From contig DATJLT010000229.1 in the NCBI GenBank assembly GCA_035509195.1, positions 1 through 33,096 of the forward strand: a stretch of DNA of 33,096 nt, read 5' to 3'. This stretch comes from Chersky-822 sp035509195. Lineage in GTDB: Bacteria; Actinomycetota; Actinomycetes; Streptosporangiales; Streptosporangiaceae. The notes under the pieces are model-generated. The model saw nothing but the letters and a program-made list of their open reading frames with translations. It was not told the origin of the DNA and ran no database searches. Position numbers and translations under genes: made by a program. Of the stretch, positions 7,413-14,056 are shown piece by piece (within the stretch, counting starts at the first letter, position 1; each line of letters begins with the position of its first letter).

Positions 7413-8489
7413 ATGGAGGCTGAAATCCGAGGGGCTGCGGAAAATACGCTTATCGGCCTCGCCGTGGTCGGAGCGGGCTATTGGGGACCGAATCTGGTCA
7501 GGACCGCCTTGGCTACTCCTGCCCTTGACCTGAAATGGCTCTGCGATCTCGACCTTGACCGGGCGAAGCACGTCATCGGGCGGCAGGCCAGCGTGCGGCC
7601 GACGGACAGCCTGGCCGACGTACTCGAGGACGGGGCCGTGCGAGCGGTCGCGATCGCGACGCCTGCCGCTACTCACTACGAGCTTGTGCGGGCCGCGCTC
7701 GACGCTGGCAAGCACGTGCTGGTCGAAAAGCCGCTGACCGACTCGGCGGCTGAGGCGGCCAAGGTGGTCAGGCAGGCGGCGGAGGCCGGCCTCATCTTGA
7801 TGTGCGACCACACGTACTGCTACACCCCTGCCATCGCAAGGGTGCGGCAGGCGATAGCGGACGGCGAGGTCGGCGACCTCAGGTTCATCGACTCGGTGAG
7901 GATCAACCTCGGGCTCGTGCAGCCCGACGTCGATGTCCTGTGGGACCTCGCGCCGCACGACCTGTCGATACTCGACTTCGTGCTTCCGTCAGGCACGCAG
8001 CCTGTCGCGATCGCAGCCCATTCCGCCGACCCGCTCGGCTGCGGGCGTGCGTGCCTGGCCTACCTGTCGGTGTGGCTGTCAACCGGCGCGCTCGCGCACC
8101 TCCACGTCAACTGGCTGAGCCCGATCAAGGTCAGGACGACCATCTTCGGCGGCTCGAAGAGGACGATCGTCTGGGACGACATGAGCCCGGCGGCGCGGCT
8201 CATGTTCCACGACCGCGGCGTAGAGCGGGTACCTGACCAGGCCGGCCCCGATGAGCGGCGCCTGAAGCTCGTGTCCTATCGCATCGGCGACATGCGGGTG
8301 CCTGCCCTGCCAGAACGCGAAGCGCTGCTCGCGGTCATGACCGAGTTCGCCGCCGCGATCACCGAGCGCCGCGCGCCGCTCACCGACGGCGGCAGCGGGC
8401 TGCGCGTTCTCCACGCGCTCGAGGCCGCCTCGCTGAGCGCTGAGAACGGCGGCGCCAGGATCGCGCTCGACGACGCGGACTACCGGTGA
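7413..8489 (+). CDS. Gfo/Idh/MocA oxidoreductase, likely UDP-sugar 3-dehydrogenase (WlbA/WbpB-like)
   Basis: The ATG at 7413 is taken as start because it lies 17 codons before the nucleotide-binding motif; the frame is open to 7317. The product has 358 residues. The Rossmann fold begins LAVVGAGYWGPNLVRTAL (GxGxxG). The catalytic EKPLT motif follows in HVLVEKPLTDSAAEAA, and the C-terminal domain carries WDLAPHDLSILDFVLP and LAHLHVNWLSPIKVRTT. The WDLAPHDLSIL and HVNWLSPxKVR pattern is typical of the WlbA/WbpB group that oxidises C3 of UDP-GlcNAcA-type sugars with NAD. With the aminotransferase at 11252 and the acetyltransferase at 2953, it would start conversion to a 2,3-diamino-uronic acid. 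It leads a plus-strand run: oxidoreductase, flippase, glycosyltransferase, aminotransferase. Confidence 0.82.
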   Translation: MEAEIRGAAENTLIGLAVVGAGYWGPNLVRTALATPALDLKWLCDLDLDRAKHVIGRQASVRPTDSLADVLEDGAVRAVAIATPAATHYELVRAALDAGKHVLVEKPLTDSAAEAAKVVRQAAEAGLILMCDHTYCYTPAIARVRQAIADGEVGDLRFIDSVRINLGLVQPDVDVLWDLAPHDLSILDFVLPSGTQPVAIAAHSADPLGCGRACLAYLSVWLSTGALAHLHVNWLSPIKVRTTIFGGSKRTIVWDDMSPAARLMFHDRGVERVPDQAGPDERRLKLVSYRIGDMRVPALPEREALLAVMTEFAAAITERRAPLTDGGSGLRVLHALEAASLSAENGGARIALDDADYR

Positions 8490-8501
8490 CAGCCGGCCTG
8501 A

Positions 8502-9971
8502 ATGATGGGAGGGCACCGGGGCAGGCACAGAAGACAGGTCGCGCTGCCAGGTCTTGCTTCCAGGGCGCTCGGCTGGAGTTTCGCCAGCAACCTGGTCGCG
8601 AGGGTCGGCACGCTTCCGATCGGCATCGTGCTCGCCCGGCTGCTCGGGCCCCACGCGTTCGGCACGTACGCGGTCGCCCTGGTCGCCCTGGTCGCGGTGC
8701 TGAGCTTCAACGACTTGTCTGTGAGCCTGGCGATCGTGCGCTGGCCTGGCGATCCCGCGGACATAGCGCCAACGGTCGCGACGTTGTCTGTCGCGGCGAG
8801 CCTGATTATCTACGCGGCGTGCTTCCTGATCGCCCCGAGCTTCGCCTGGGCGATGGGCGCTCCGGCCGCGACTGGCGTCGTACGGGTGCTCTCGCTCAAT
8901 GTGCTCGCCGACGGCCTCGCCGCGGCGCCGGCGGCGATGCTGCAGCGCGAGTTCAAACAGGACCGCAAGATGATCGCTGACCAGGTCAACAACTGGCTCG
9001 GCGCCGCGGTGTCGATCGCGCTCGCCTTCCAGGGATTCGGCGCGATGAGCCTCGCGCTCGGCCGGATCGCGGGCGGCGGAGCGTCGGTCATCTTGTTCTT
9101 CGCGTTCTCGCCCGTGCGTTTCGGCTTTGACCGCAGGAAGGCTAAGGCCCTGCTGCGATTCGGCCTGCCGCTCGCCGGGTCGAGCATCGTCGTCTTCGCC
9201 GTCACCAACGCCGATCAGCTCGTCGTCGGTCACGTGCTCGGCGCGACCGCGCTCGGCTTCTACGCGCTTGCCGTCAACCTCGCCGGCTGGCCGGTCACGA
9301 TGTTCTCGCTGCCGACGAGGAGCGTCGCGCCCGCCGTGTTCTCCCGCCTGCAGCACGACAAGAAGGCCATGCGCAACGGCTTTCTTTCGGTGGCCGGGCT
9401 GCTCGGCGCGGTGACGATTCCCGCCTGCCTGCTGCTTGCCGGGGCCGGGGTGCCTATCGTCGCGGTCGTCTACGGGCAGCGCTGGGTACCTGCCGCCGCC
9501 GCGCTGACCGGACTCGGCGTGCTCAGCGCGCTGCGGGTCGGCTTCGAGCTCTGCTACGACTACCTGGTGGTGCTGGCACGGTCACAGGCGGTGCTGGTCG
9601 TTCAGGTCGTGTGGCTGGCTGCCCTGGTGCCAGGCCTGATCATCGGCACGACCGCTGACGGCATCTCGGGGGCGGCACTGGCGCAGGCCGCCGTCGCCTG
9701 CCTGATCGTGCTTCCCTGCTACCTGCTGTGCCTGGCCATGGTGGGCATCAGGATCGGGGCCCTGGCCAGGCGGCTTTGGCTGCCCGTGGCGGTCGCTGTG
9801 GTGGTGGCCGCGGCGGCGGCGGTCGTTGCCAGGGTCGTCAGCGCTGACCTGATCGCGCTCGCCATCGGCTGCGCGGTCGCGCTGGCCGGATTCTGCCTGC
9901 TCGCCAGCCGGATGCGCCCGGCGGTGGCCGAATTGCGCGGCAACCTGGTGCCGGCCGGAGGCCGTTCATGA
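8502..9971 (+). CDS. Polysaccharide flippase (Wzx-like, MOP superfamily)
   Basis: The product has 489 residues and is hydrophobic throughout, with about 12-14 predicted membrane helices. The start is typical of Wzx-type transporters: a short basic N-terminus, then ALGWSFASNLVARVGTLPIG and the LARLLGPHAFGTYAVALV stretch. Later parts include LLRFGLPLAGSSIVVFAVTN and ADQLVVGHVLGATALGFYALAV, also characteristic. It would move the lipid-linked oligosaccharide unit from the inner to the outer face of the membrane. The gene begins 12 bases after the oxidoreductase stop, and its own stop overlaps the next glycosyltransferase start (ATGA, 9968-9971). No Wzy-type polymerase is visible in the window, so polymerization is either encoded elsewhere or absent. 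Confidence 0.88.
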   Translation: MMGGHRGRHRRQVALPGLASRALGWSFASNLVARVGTLPIGIVLARLLGPHAFGTYAVALVALVAVLSFNDLSVSLAIVRWPGDPADIAPTVATLSVAASLIIYAACFLIAPSFAWAMGAPAATGVVRVLSLNVLADGLAAAPAAMLQREFKQDRKMIADQVNNWLGAAVSIALAFQGFGAMSLALGRIAGGGASVILFFAFSPVRFGFDRRKAKALLRFGLPLAGSSIVVFAVTNADQLVVGHVLGATALGFYALAVNLAGWPVTMFSLPTRSVAPAVFSRLQHDKKAMRNGFLSVAGLLGAVTIPACLLLAGAGVPIVAVVYGQRWVPAAAALTGLGVLSALRVGFELCYDYLVVLARSQAVLVVQVVWLAALVPGLIIGTTADGISGAALAQAAVACLIVLPCYLLCLAMVGIRIGALARRLWLPVAVAVVVAAAAAVVARVVSADLIALAIGCAVALAGFCLLASRMRPAVAELRGNLVPAGGRS

Positions 9972-11239
9972 AACTGCTTGTCTATCCGCACGCCACCGGC
10001 ATCGGCGGTTCGCAGCTCAACGCCGTCGAGATCGCGGGCGCCGTCCGTGACCTGGGTCACGACGTGCTCGTGGTGAGCAGGGACGGACCGCTCAGCGGCA
10101 TCATCGGGCAACTCGGGCTGCCCCACCTCGTACTCGATGAGCGAGCACGCCGGCGTCCGTCGGTACGAGCCGCGAAATTCCTCACGGAGATTGCCATAAA
10201 GCACCAATGCGATCTCGTGCACGGCTACGAGTGGCCACCGGGGATCGAGGCGTTCGCCGGACCGTGGCTGCGCCTGCGGCTGCCGGCCATCTGCACGGTG
10301 ATGTCCATGTCCGTCGCGCCGTTCCTGCCGAGAACCATGCCGCTGATCGTGGGCACCAGCCAGATCAGGGACGCCGCCATCCGGGCCGGCCATTCCCGCG
10401 TCACGCTGCTCGAGCCCCCGGTCGACACCCATCTCAACGCACCTGGCCTGGGCGCGGGGTCCTTTACAGCCGCCCTGGGCTTTTTGGCCGATATCCCCCT
10501 GGTAGTGATCGTGAGCAGGCTCGTGCCTGAACTGAAGCTCGAGGGCCTGCTCGCGGCCTGCGATGCCGCAGGCGAGCTGGCCGGCTCGGGAACCGCGATC
10601 CAGCTCGCGATAGTCGGCGACGGGCAGGCGAGACCACAGGTGGAGGAGGCGGCGGCGCGGGCCAACGCGCGAGCGGGCCGTGCCGTGGTGCGCCTTGCCG
10701 GGCTGATGACCGATCCGAGGCCGGCTTATGCCGCGGCCGACGTGGTAGTTGGCATGGGCGTGTCGGCGCTGCGCGGCATGGCGTTCGCCAAGCCCGTCGT
10801 CGTCCAAGGCGAGCACGGTTTCTGCGAGCTTGTTAATGAACGCTCGGCGGCCATGTTCGCTCATCAGGGTTTCTTCGGCCTCGGGCCGCCGGCGCACGGG
10901 CGGGCGGAGGCGGCCGTCAGGCTGGCTGCCATCTTGCGCCCGCTGCTCGGGGACCCCCAGGCCAGGCTGGCGCTCGGGCAGTTCGGCCGGTCGCTGGCCG
11001 TCGGCAGGTACAGCCTGGAGCGGGCGGCGAAGGTCCAGATGGACGCCTACGCGGAGGCGGTGAGCAGCCGCGCCGCCGTGTCCCTCGCCTCGCTGGCCGC
11101 CGACGCGGCGCGGGCGGGAACCGGCCTGGCGTGTTACAAGGCGGGCGGGAAGCTGCGGCGATGGCGGGGCACGGCGGCGGCTGATGACTTCAACACCGTG
11201 GCCAGAATGCGCGCCTGCGCGGATGCGCGCCTGACGTGA
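9968..11239 (+). CDS. Glycosyltransferase, GT4/GT-B type
   Basis: The protein has 423 residues. It begins MKLLVYPHATGIGGSQLNAVEIA, with the glycine-rich acceptor-side loop typical of GT4 enzymes that read 'GG(S/A)'. The second domain carries LVVIVSRLVPELKLEGLLAA, QLAIVGDGQARPQVEEAA, VRLAGLMTDPRPAYAAADVVVG and a nucleotide loop GVSALRGMAFAKPVVVQGEHGF. In that loop the usual acidic position ('E' in EAMA) reads R-GMAFAKPV, so the sugar-nucleotide Glu is not obvious. The last 60 residues are Ala/Arg-rich and may be disordered. It is translationally coupled to the flippase, with the aminotransferase starting 12 bases after its stop. Its sugar is unknown. Confidence 0.83.
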   Translation: MKLLVYPHATGIGGSQLNAVEIAGAVRDLGHDVLVVSRDGPLSGIIGQLGLPHLVLDERARRRPSVRAAKFLTEIAIKHQCDLVHGYEWPPGIEAFAGPWLRLRLPAICTVMSMSVAPFLPRTMPLIVGTSQIRDAAIRAGHSRVTLLEPPVDTHLNAPGLGAGSFTAALGFLADIPLVVIVSRLVPELKLEGLLAACDAAGELAGSGTAIQLAIVGDGQARPQVEEAAARANARAGRAVVRLAGLMTDPRPAYAAADVVVGMGVSALRGMAFAKPVVVQGEHGFCELVNERSAAMFAHQGFFGLGPPAHGRAEAAVRLAAILRPLLGDPQARLALGQFGRSLAVGRYSLERAAKVQMDAYAEAVSSRAAVSLASLAADAARAGTGLACYKAGGKLRRWRGTAAADDFNTVARMRACADARLT

Positions 11240-11251
11240 AAGGAGCGGCCG

Positions 11252-12370
11252 ATGACGGGTATTCCGCTTGTTGACCTCGCGGCACAGCATGGCGAGATCG
11301 CCGGGGAAGTCGCGCGCGGCTGGCAGGAGGTACTGGCGGGTACCGCCTTCGTGGGCGGGCCGCAGGTCGGGGACTTCGAGCGCGAGTTCGCCGCGTTTAC
11401 CGGCGTGCAGGAGTGCGCGGGCGTCGCTAACGGTACCGACGCCATCGAGCTTCCGCTGCGCGCGCTGGGCATCGGGGCAGGCGACGAGGTCATCCTGCCG
11501 GCGAATTCTTTCATCGCGACGGCGGAGGCGGTCTGCCGCGCCGGTGCCGTCCCCGTGCTAGTGGACTGCGCGGACGACGGCACTTACCTGATGGACATGG
11601 ATGCCGCCGAGGCCGCGGTCACCGAGCGGACGCGCGCGTTCGTGCCCGTCCACCTCTACGGCCAGGCCGCGCAGGTCGAGCGGCTCACCGAACCGGCGAC
11701 GCGAACCGGCGTTGCGGTGATCGAAGACGCCGCCCAGTCGCACGGCGCGGTGCGTAACGGCCTGAGCGCCGGCTCGCTCGGCCACGCCGCGGCCACCAGC
11801 TTCTATCCAGGCAAGAACCTCGGCGCCTACGGCGACGCCGGCGCTGTGCTCACGAACTCCGCCGAGCTCGCGGGCAAGATCAGGCTGATCAGGGATCACG
11901 GTTCGCCCCGCAAGTACGTGCACGAGGTGATCGGGCTCAACAGCCGGATGGACACGCTGCAGGCCGTGGTCCTGTCGGCCAAGCTGCGCAGGCTGGCGGC
12001 CTGGAACCAGGCGAGGAGAGAAGCGGCCGCCAGGTATCAAGAGGCGCTTGCTGACCTGGAGGAAGTGAGCTTGCCCCGCACGCTGCCGGGAAACACCCAC
12101 GTCTGGCACTTGTACGTGATCCGGGTACCCGACCGTGACCGGGTGCTGGCGAAGCTTCACGCGGCAGGGATCGGCGCGGCCATTCATTACCCGACGCCTA
12201 TACACCTGACCGCGGCGTTCGCGGTGCTGACCGGGGAAGCTCCGCGTGCCGGCGCGTTTCCGGTCGCGGAACGCCAGGCGCCCGAGCTGCTCAGCCTGCC
12301 GATCTATCCGCATATCACCGCTGCGCAGCAGGAGCGGGTCGTCGAGGTGCTCAGGAAGGCGCTGCGCTAG
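11252..12370 (+). CDS. DegT/DnrJ/EryC1-family PLP aminotransferase (WbpE/WlbC-like)
   Basis: The protein has 372 residues and an AGGAG ribosome site 6 bases before the ATG. The family signature is complete: IPLVDLAAQH at the start, FVGGPQVGDFEREFAAFTG, GVANGTDAIELPLRALGIG, the cofactor Asp and Gln in VIEDAAQSHGA (Asp159, Gln162) and the PLP-binding lysine in SFYPGKNLGAYGDAG (Lys188). The C-terminal half has the LNSRMDTLQAVVLSAKLRRL motif and the AAIHYPTPIHL segment seen in sugar aminotransferases. It would transfer an amino group from glutamate to the 3-keto sugar made by the oxidoreductase at 7413, before acetylation by the enzyme at 2953. It closes the plus-strand polysaccharide run. Confidence 0.9.
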   Translation: MTGIPLVDLAAQHGEIAGEVARGWQEVLAGTAFVGGPQVGDFEREFAAFTGVQECAGVANGTDAIELPLRALGIGAGDEVILPANSFIATAEAVCRAGAVPVLVDCADDGTYLMDMDAAEAAVTERTRAFVPVHLYGQAAQVERLTEPATRTGVAVIEDAAQSHGAVRNGLSAGSLGHAAATSFYPGKNLGAYGDAGAVLTNSAELAGKIRLIRDHGSPRKYVHEVIGLNSRMDTLQAVVLSAKLRRLAAWNQARREAAARYQEALADLEEVSLPRTLPGNTHVWHLYVIRVPDRDRVLAKLHAAGIGAAIHYPTPIHLTAAFAVLTGEAPRAGAFPVAERQAPELLSLPIYPHITAAQQERVVEVLRKALR

Positions 12371-12465
12371 GCAGCGTGGTCCTGACCTGGACCATCCAGT
12401 TGTCCCCATCGGCCCTTGCCCCGCCGCCAAGTACCGAGGCCAGCCAGTCAAGCTCGGCCAGATGG

Positions 12466-13263
12466 TCAAGCTCGTCCGTGCTGACTCAGATCGAGCAGCA
12501 ACCCGATCATGGCGAGCAGGGCCTGGCGCTCGGCCGGCTCAAGCGAGCGAGCCGGGTCAGGAAACGTCACGTGGGGGCACGGTGAAAGCCCGGGGCCGTC
12601 GGTGATGTCGCGGAGCGCCGCCGCCGTCCTGGCCAGCCAGCTCGCGACTTCCTCGAGCCGGTCCGCGATGTCGGCGGGCACGCGCCGCTTGATCAGGTCG
12701 AGTGCCAGGATCGCGGCGCTCAGGTCCTGTGCGGGGCCGTCGTGGATAAGCTGGCTGATCACGTCGCGGTCGTAGTTTCTCAGCCAGCTGAGCAACTCGA
12801 TGACCTGCCATTCCGGCGGTCGCGCGCGGTGGTGGTCTTGCGCGGGCGGCTGCTCGGTTGCCGGCTGGGCGCTGGCTGGTTCCCTGAGCGCGTCTGGTTC
12901 CCTGAGGGCGTCTGGTTCCCTGAGCGCGTCGAGCAGGGCCGCGCGGGTGAATGGCTTATGCAGTATCCGGATGCCGGGCGGGAGCGTGCCCACTGATCCG
13001 CCGGTCATCGCCACGCACCGGCACACGAGTTCTGGGTCGCGTGCGATAAGGGACTCGATCAGGGCGATCCCCGATTCCGCGCCGAGGTGAGCGTCGATGA
13101 GCAGGGCGTTGTAGCTGGCCGGATTCATGGCGCTGGCCTCTTCGGCCGTTGCGGCGCAGTCGACGGCATAGCCGGCCGGCTTGAGTATGCGTGCGATGAG
13201 GCGGGTGATTTCTGTCATGTCGTCAACCACCAGGACTCGCCTGGCGGCCGTGGATTCAGGCAC
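12466..13263 (-). CDS. Receiver domain fused to an orphan histidine-kinase dimerization-like helix
   Basis: The product has 265 residues and starts at a GTG with a strong GGAGGA site. Residues 8-112 form a response-regulator receiver: acidic pair Asp14/Asp15, phospho-acceptor Asp57 (ALLIDAHLG), Thr87 (VAMTGG) and Lys103 (LHKPFT). A linker holds LREPDA three times. Residues 155-225 are helical and carry WLRNYDRDVISQLIHDGPAQ, whose IHDGPAQDLSAA part looks like the H-box of HisKA_3-type kinases (candidate His174). After that only about 45 residues remain, with no N, G1 or G2 box, so no ATPase domain is present. It could be a phosphotransfer or phosphatase-type scaffold working with the neighbouring DosR-like regulator or the hybrid kinase; that is inference. 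It is divergent from the regulator. Confidence 0.75.
   Translation of the reverse strand: MPESTAARRVLVVDDMTEITRLIARILKPAGYAVDCAATAEEASAMNPASYNALLIDAHLGAESGIALIESLIARDPELVCRCVAMTGGSVGTLPPGIRILHKPFTRAALLDALREPDALREPDALREPASAQPATEQPPAQDHHRARPPEWQVIELLSWLRNYDRDVISQLIHDGPAQDLSAAILALDLIKRRVPADIADRLEEVASWLARTAAALRDITDGPGLSPCPHVTFPDPARSLEPAERQALLAMIGLLLDLSQHGRA
12876..12929 (-). repeat. 18-base unit, three in-frame copies
   Basis: The unit CTGGTTCCCTGAGCGCGT (plus-strand reading) occurs at 12876-12893, 12894-12911 (one change) and 12912-12929. On the coding strand it gives the six-residue repeat LREPDA in the linker of the receiver protein. The linker length can therefore change in steps of six residues. 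Confidence 0.9.
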
Positions 13264-13396
13264 GAGTCCTCCGCTCTCTCGGAACCGAGTGGCCGCCGAA
13301 ATCGGCTGCCAATAGTACAGTAGCGCTTACAATGAGTGATGAGCGCGTGGTCAGCGCATCCCTGGCTATGGCCCATCACTATTTCGGAGGCCTGTC
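13264..13396. promoter_or_regulatory. Divergent regulatory region between two response-regulator genes
   Basis: Possible -10 hexamers face both ways: TACAAT on plus (13328-13333) and TACTAT on minus (13317-13312). An inverted repeat, AGTGATG (13335-13341) and CATCACT (13374-13380), lies between the plus-side -10 and the regulator start and could be an operator or an RNA stem. GGAGG precedes the regulator ATG. No clear -35 elements were found. Confidence 0.35.
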
Positions 13397-14056
13397 ATGG
13401 CTCGTGCTCCTGACAAAAAATCGCAAATCGGCGTCTTCCTGCTCGATGACCACGAGATCGTGCGCCGCGGGCTGCGCGAACTGCTGACGACCGAGACAGA
13501 CATCGCCGTCGTCGGGGAGGCCGACCGGGTCGCCACCGCCTTGCCGCTGATACTTGAGCTTCGACCCGACGTGGCTGTGCTCGACGTTCGGCTGCCTGAC
13601 GGCGACGGAATTTCGCTGTGCCGTGAAATCCGCTCGAAGCAGCCAGAGACCGCGTGCCTGATGCTGACTTCGTTCGGCGATGATCAGGCGATGGTCAGCT
13701 CGATCGTCGCCGGCGCGTCGGGTTACGTGCTGAAGACATCGACAGCGACCGAGCTCGTCGGTGCCGTACGCGCCAGCGCCAGCGGCATGTCCATGATCGA
13801 TCCGAGAGCCGCGCAGCAGGTGATCGAGCGGCTGCGTGATCAGTCGGTCAGGATGACCTCGATGTCGGCGCTGACCGACCAGGAACGGCGGGTGCTCGAC
13901 CTGATCGGAGAGGGCATGACGAACCGCCAGATAGCCGAGCGGCTTTCGCTGTCGGAGAAGACGGTCAAGAACTACGTGGCGTCACTGCTGTCCAAGCTCG
14001 GCATGCACCGTCGCACCCAGGCCGCCGCCTACATTGCCAGGCACAAGGACGGCTAG
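13397..14056 (+). CDS. NarL/DevR(DosR)-like response regulator
   Basis: The protein has 219 residues with a GGAGG site before the ATG. The receiver domain (about 10-125) has Asp17/Asp18, phospho-acceptor Asp63 (VAVLDVRLPDGDG), Thr91 (LMLTSFGDD) and Lys113 (GYVLKTS). The LuxR-type helix-turn-helix occupies about 155-212: LTDQERRVLDLIGEGMTNRQ, then IAERLSLSEKTVKNYVASLL and SKLGMHRRTQAA. The last part is very close to mycobacterial DevR/DosR, the hypoxia and dormancy regulator. Its cognate kinase is not certain: the neighbour at 14053 is a hybrid kinase of a different class from DosS. The stop codon overlaps the convergent kinase stop in a CTAG. Confidence 0.92.
   Translation: MARAPDKKSQIGVFLLDDHEIVRRGLRELLTTETDIAVVGEADRVATALPLILELRPDVAVLDVRLPDGDGISLCREIRSKQPETACLMLTSFGDDQAMVSSIVAGASGYVLKTSTATELVGAVRASASGMSMIDPRAAQQVIERLRDQSVRMTSMSALTDQERRVLDLIGEGMTNRQIAERLSLSEKTVKNYVASLLSKLGMHRRTQAAAYIARHKDG

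Noticed and set aside
7302..7958. N-terminal extension of the GT2 gene to 7958
   Set aside because: The extra 219 residues lie opposite the oxidoreductase coding region and have no family match, whereas GT2 proteins begin at the VTTIVIPAHNE strand.
8079..9356. 425-codon open frame on the minus strand across the oxidoreductase and flippase genes
   Set aside because: It is Arg/Glu/Asp/His-rich without domain motifs and lies opposite two clearly coding genes; long antisense frames are expected at this GC content.
9719..11290. 523-codon open frame on the minus strand opposite the flippase end and the glycosyltransferase
   Set aside because: Low-complexity composition with no recognisable motif; the plus-strand genes have full family signatures.
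12371..12465. A small gene or terminator in the convergent gap after the aminotransferase
   Set aside because: No coherent open frame with a ribosome site and no stable stem followed by a T-run could be seen.
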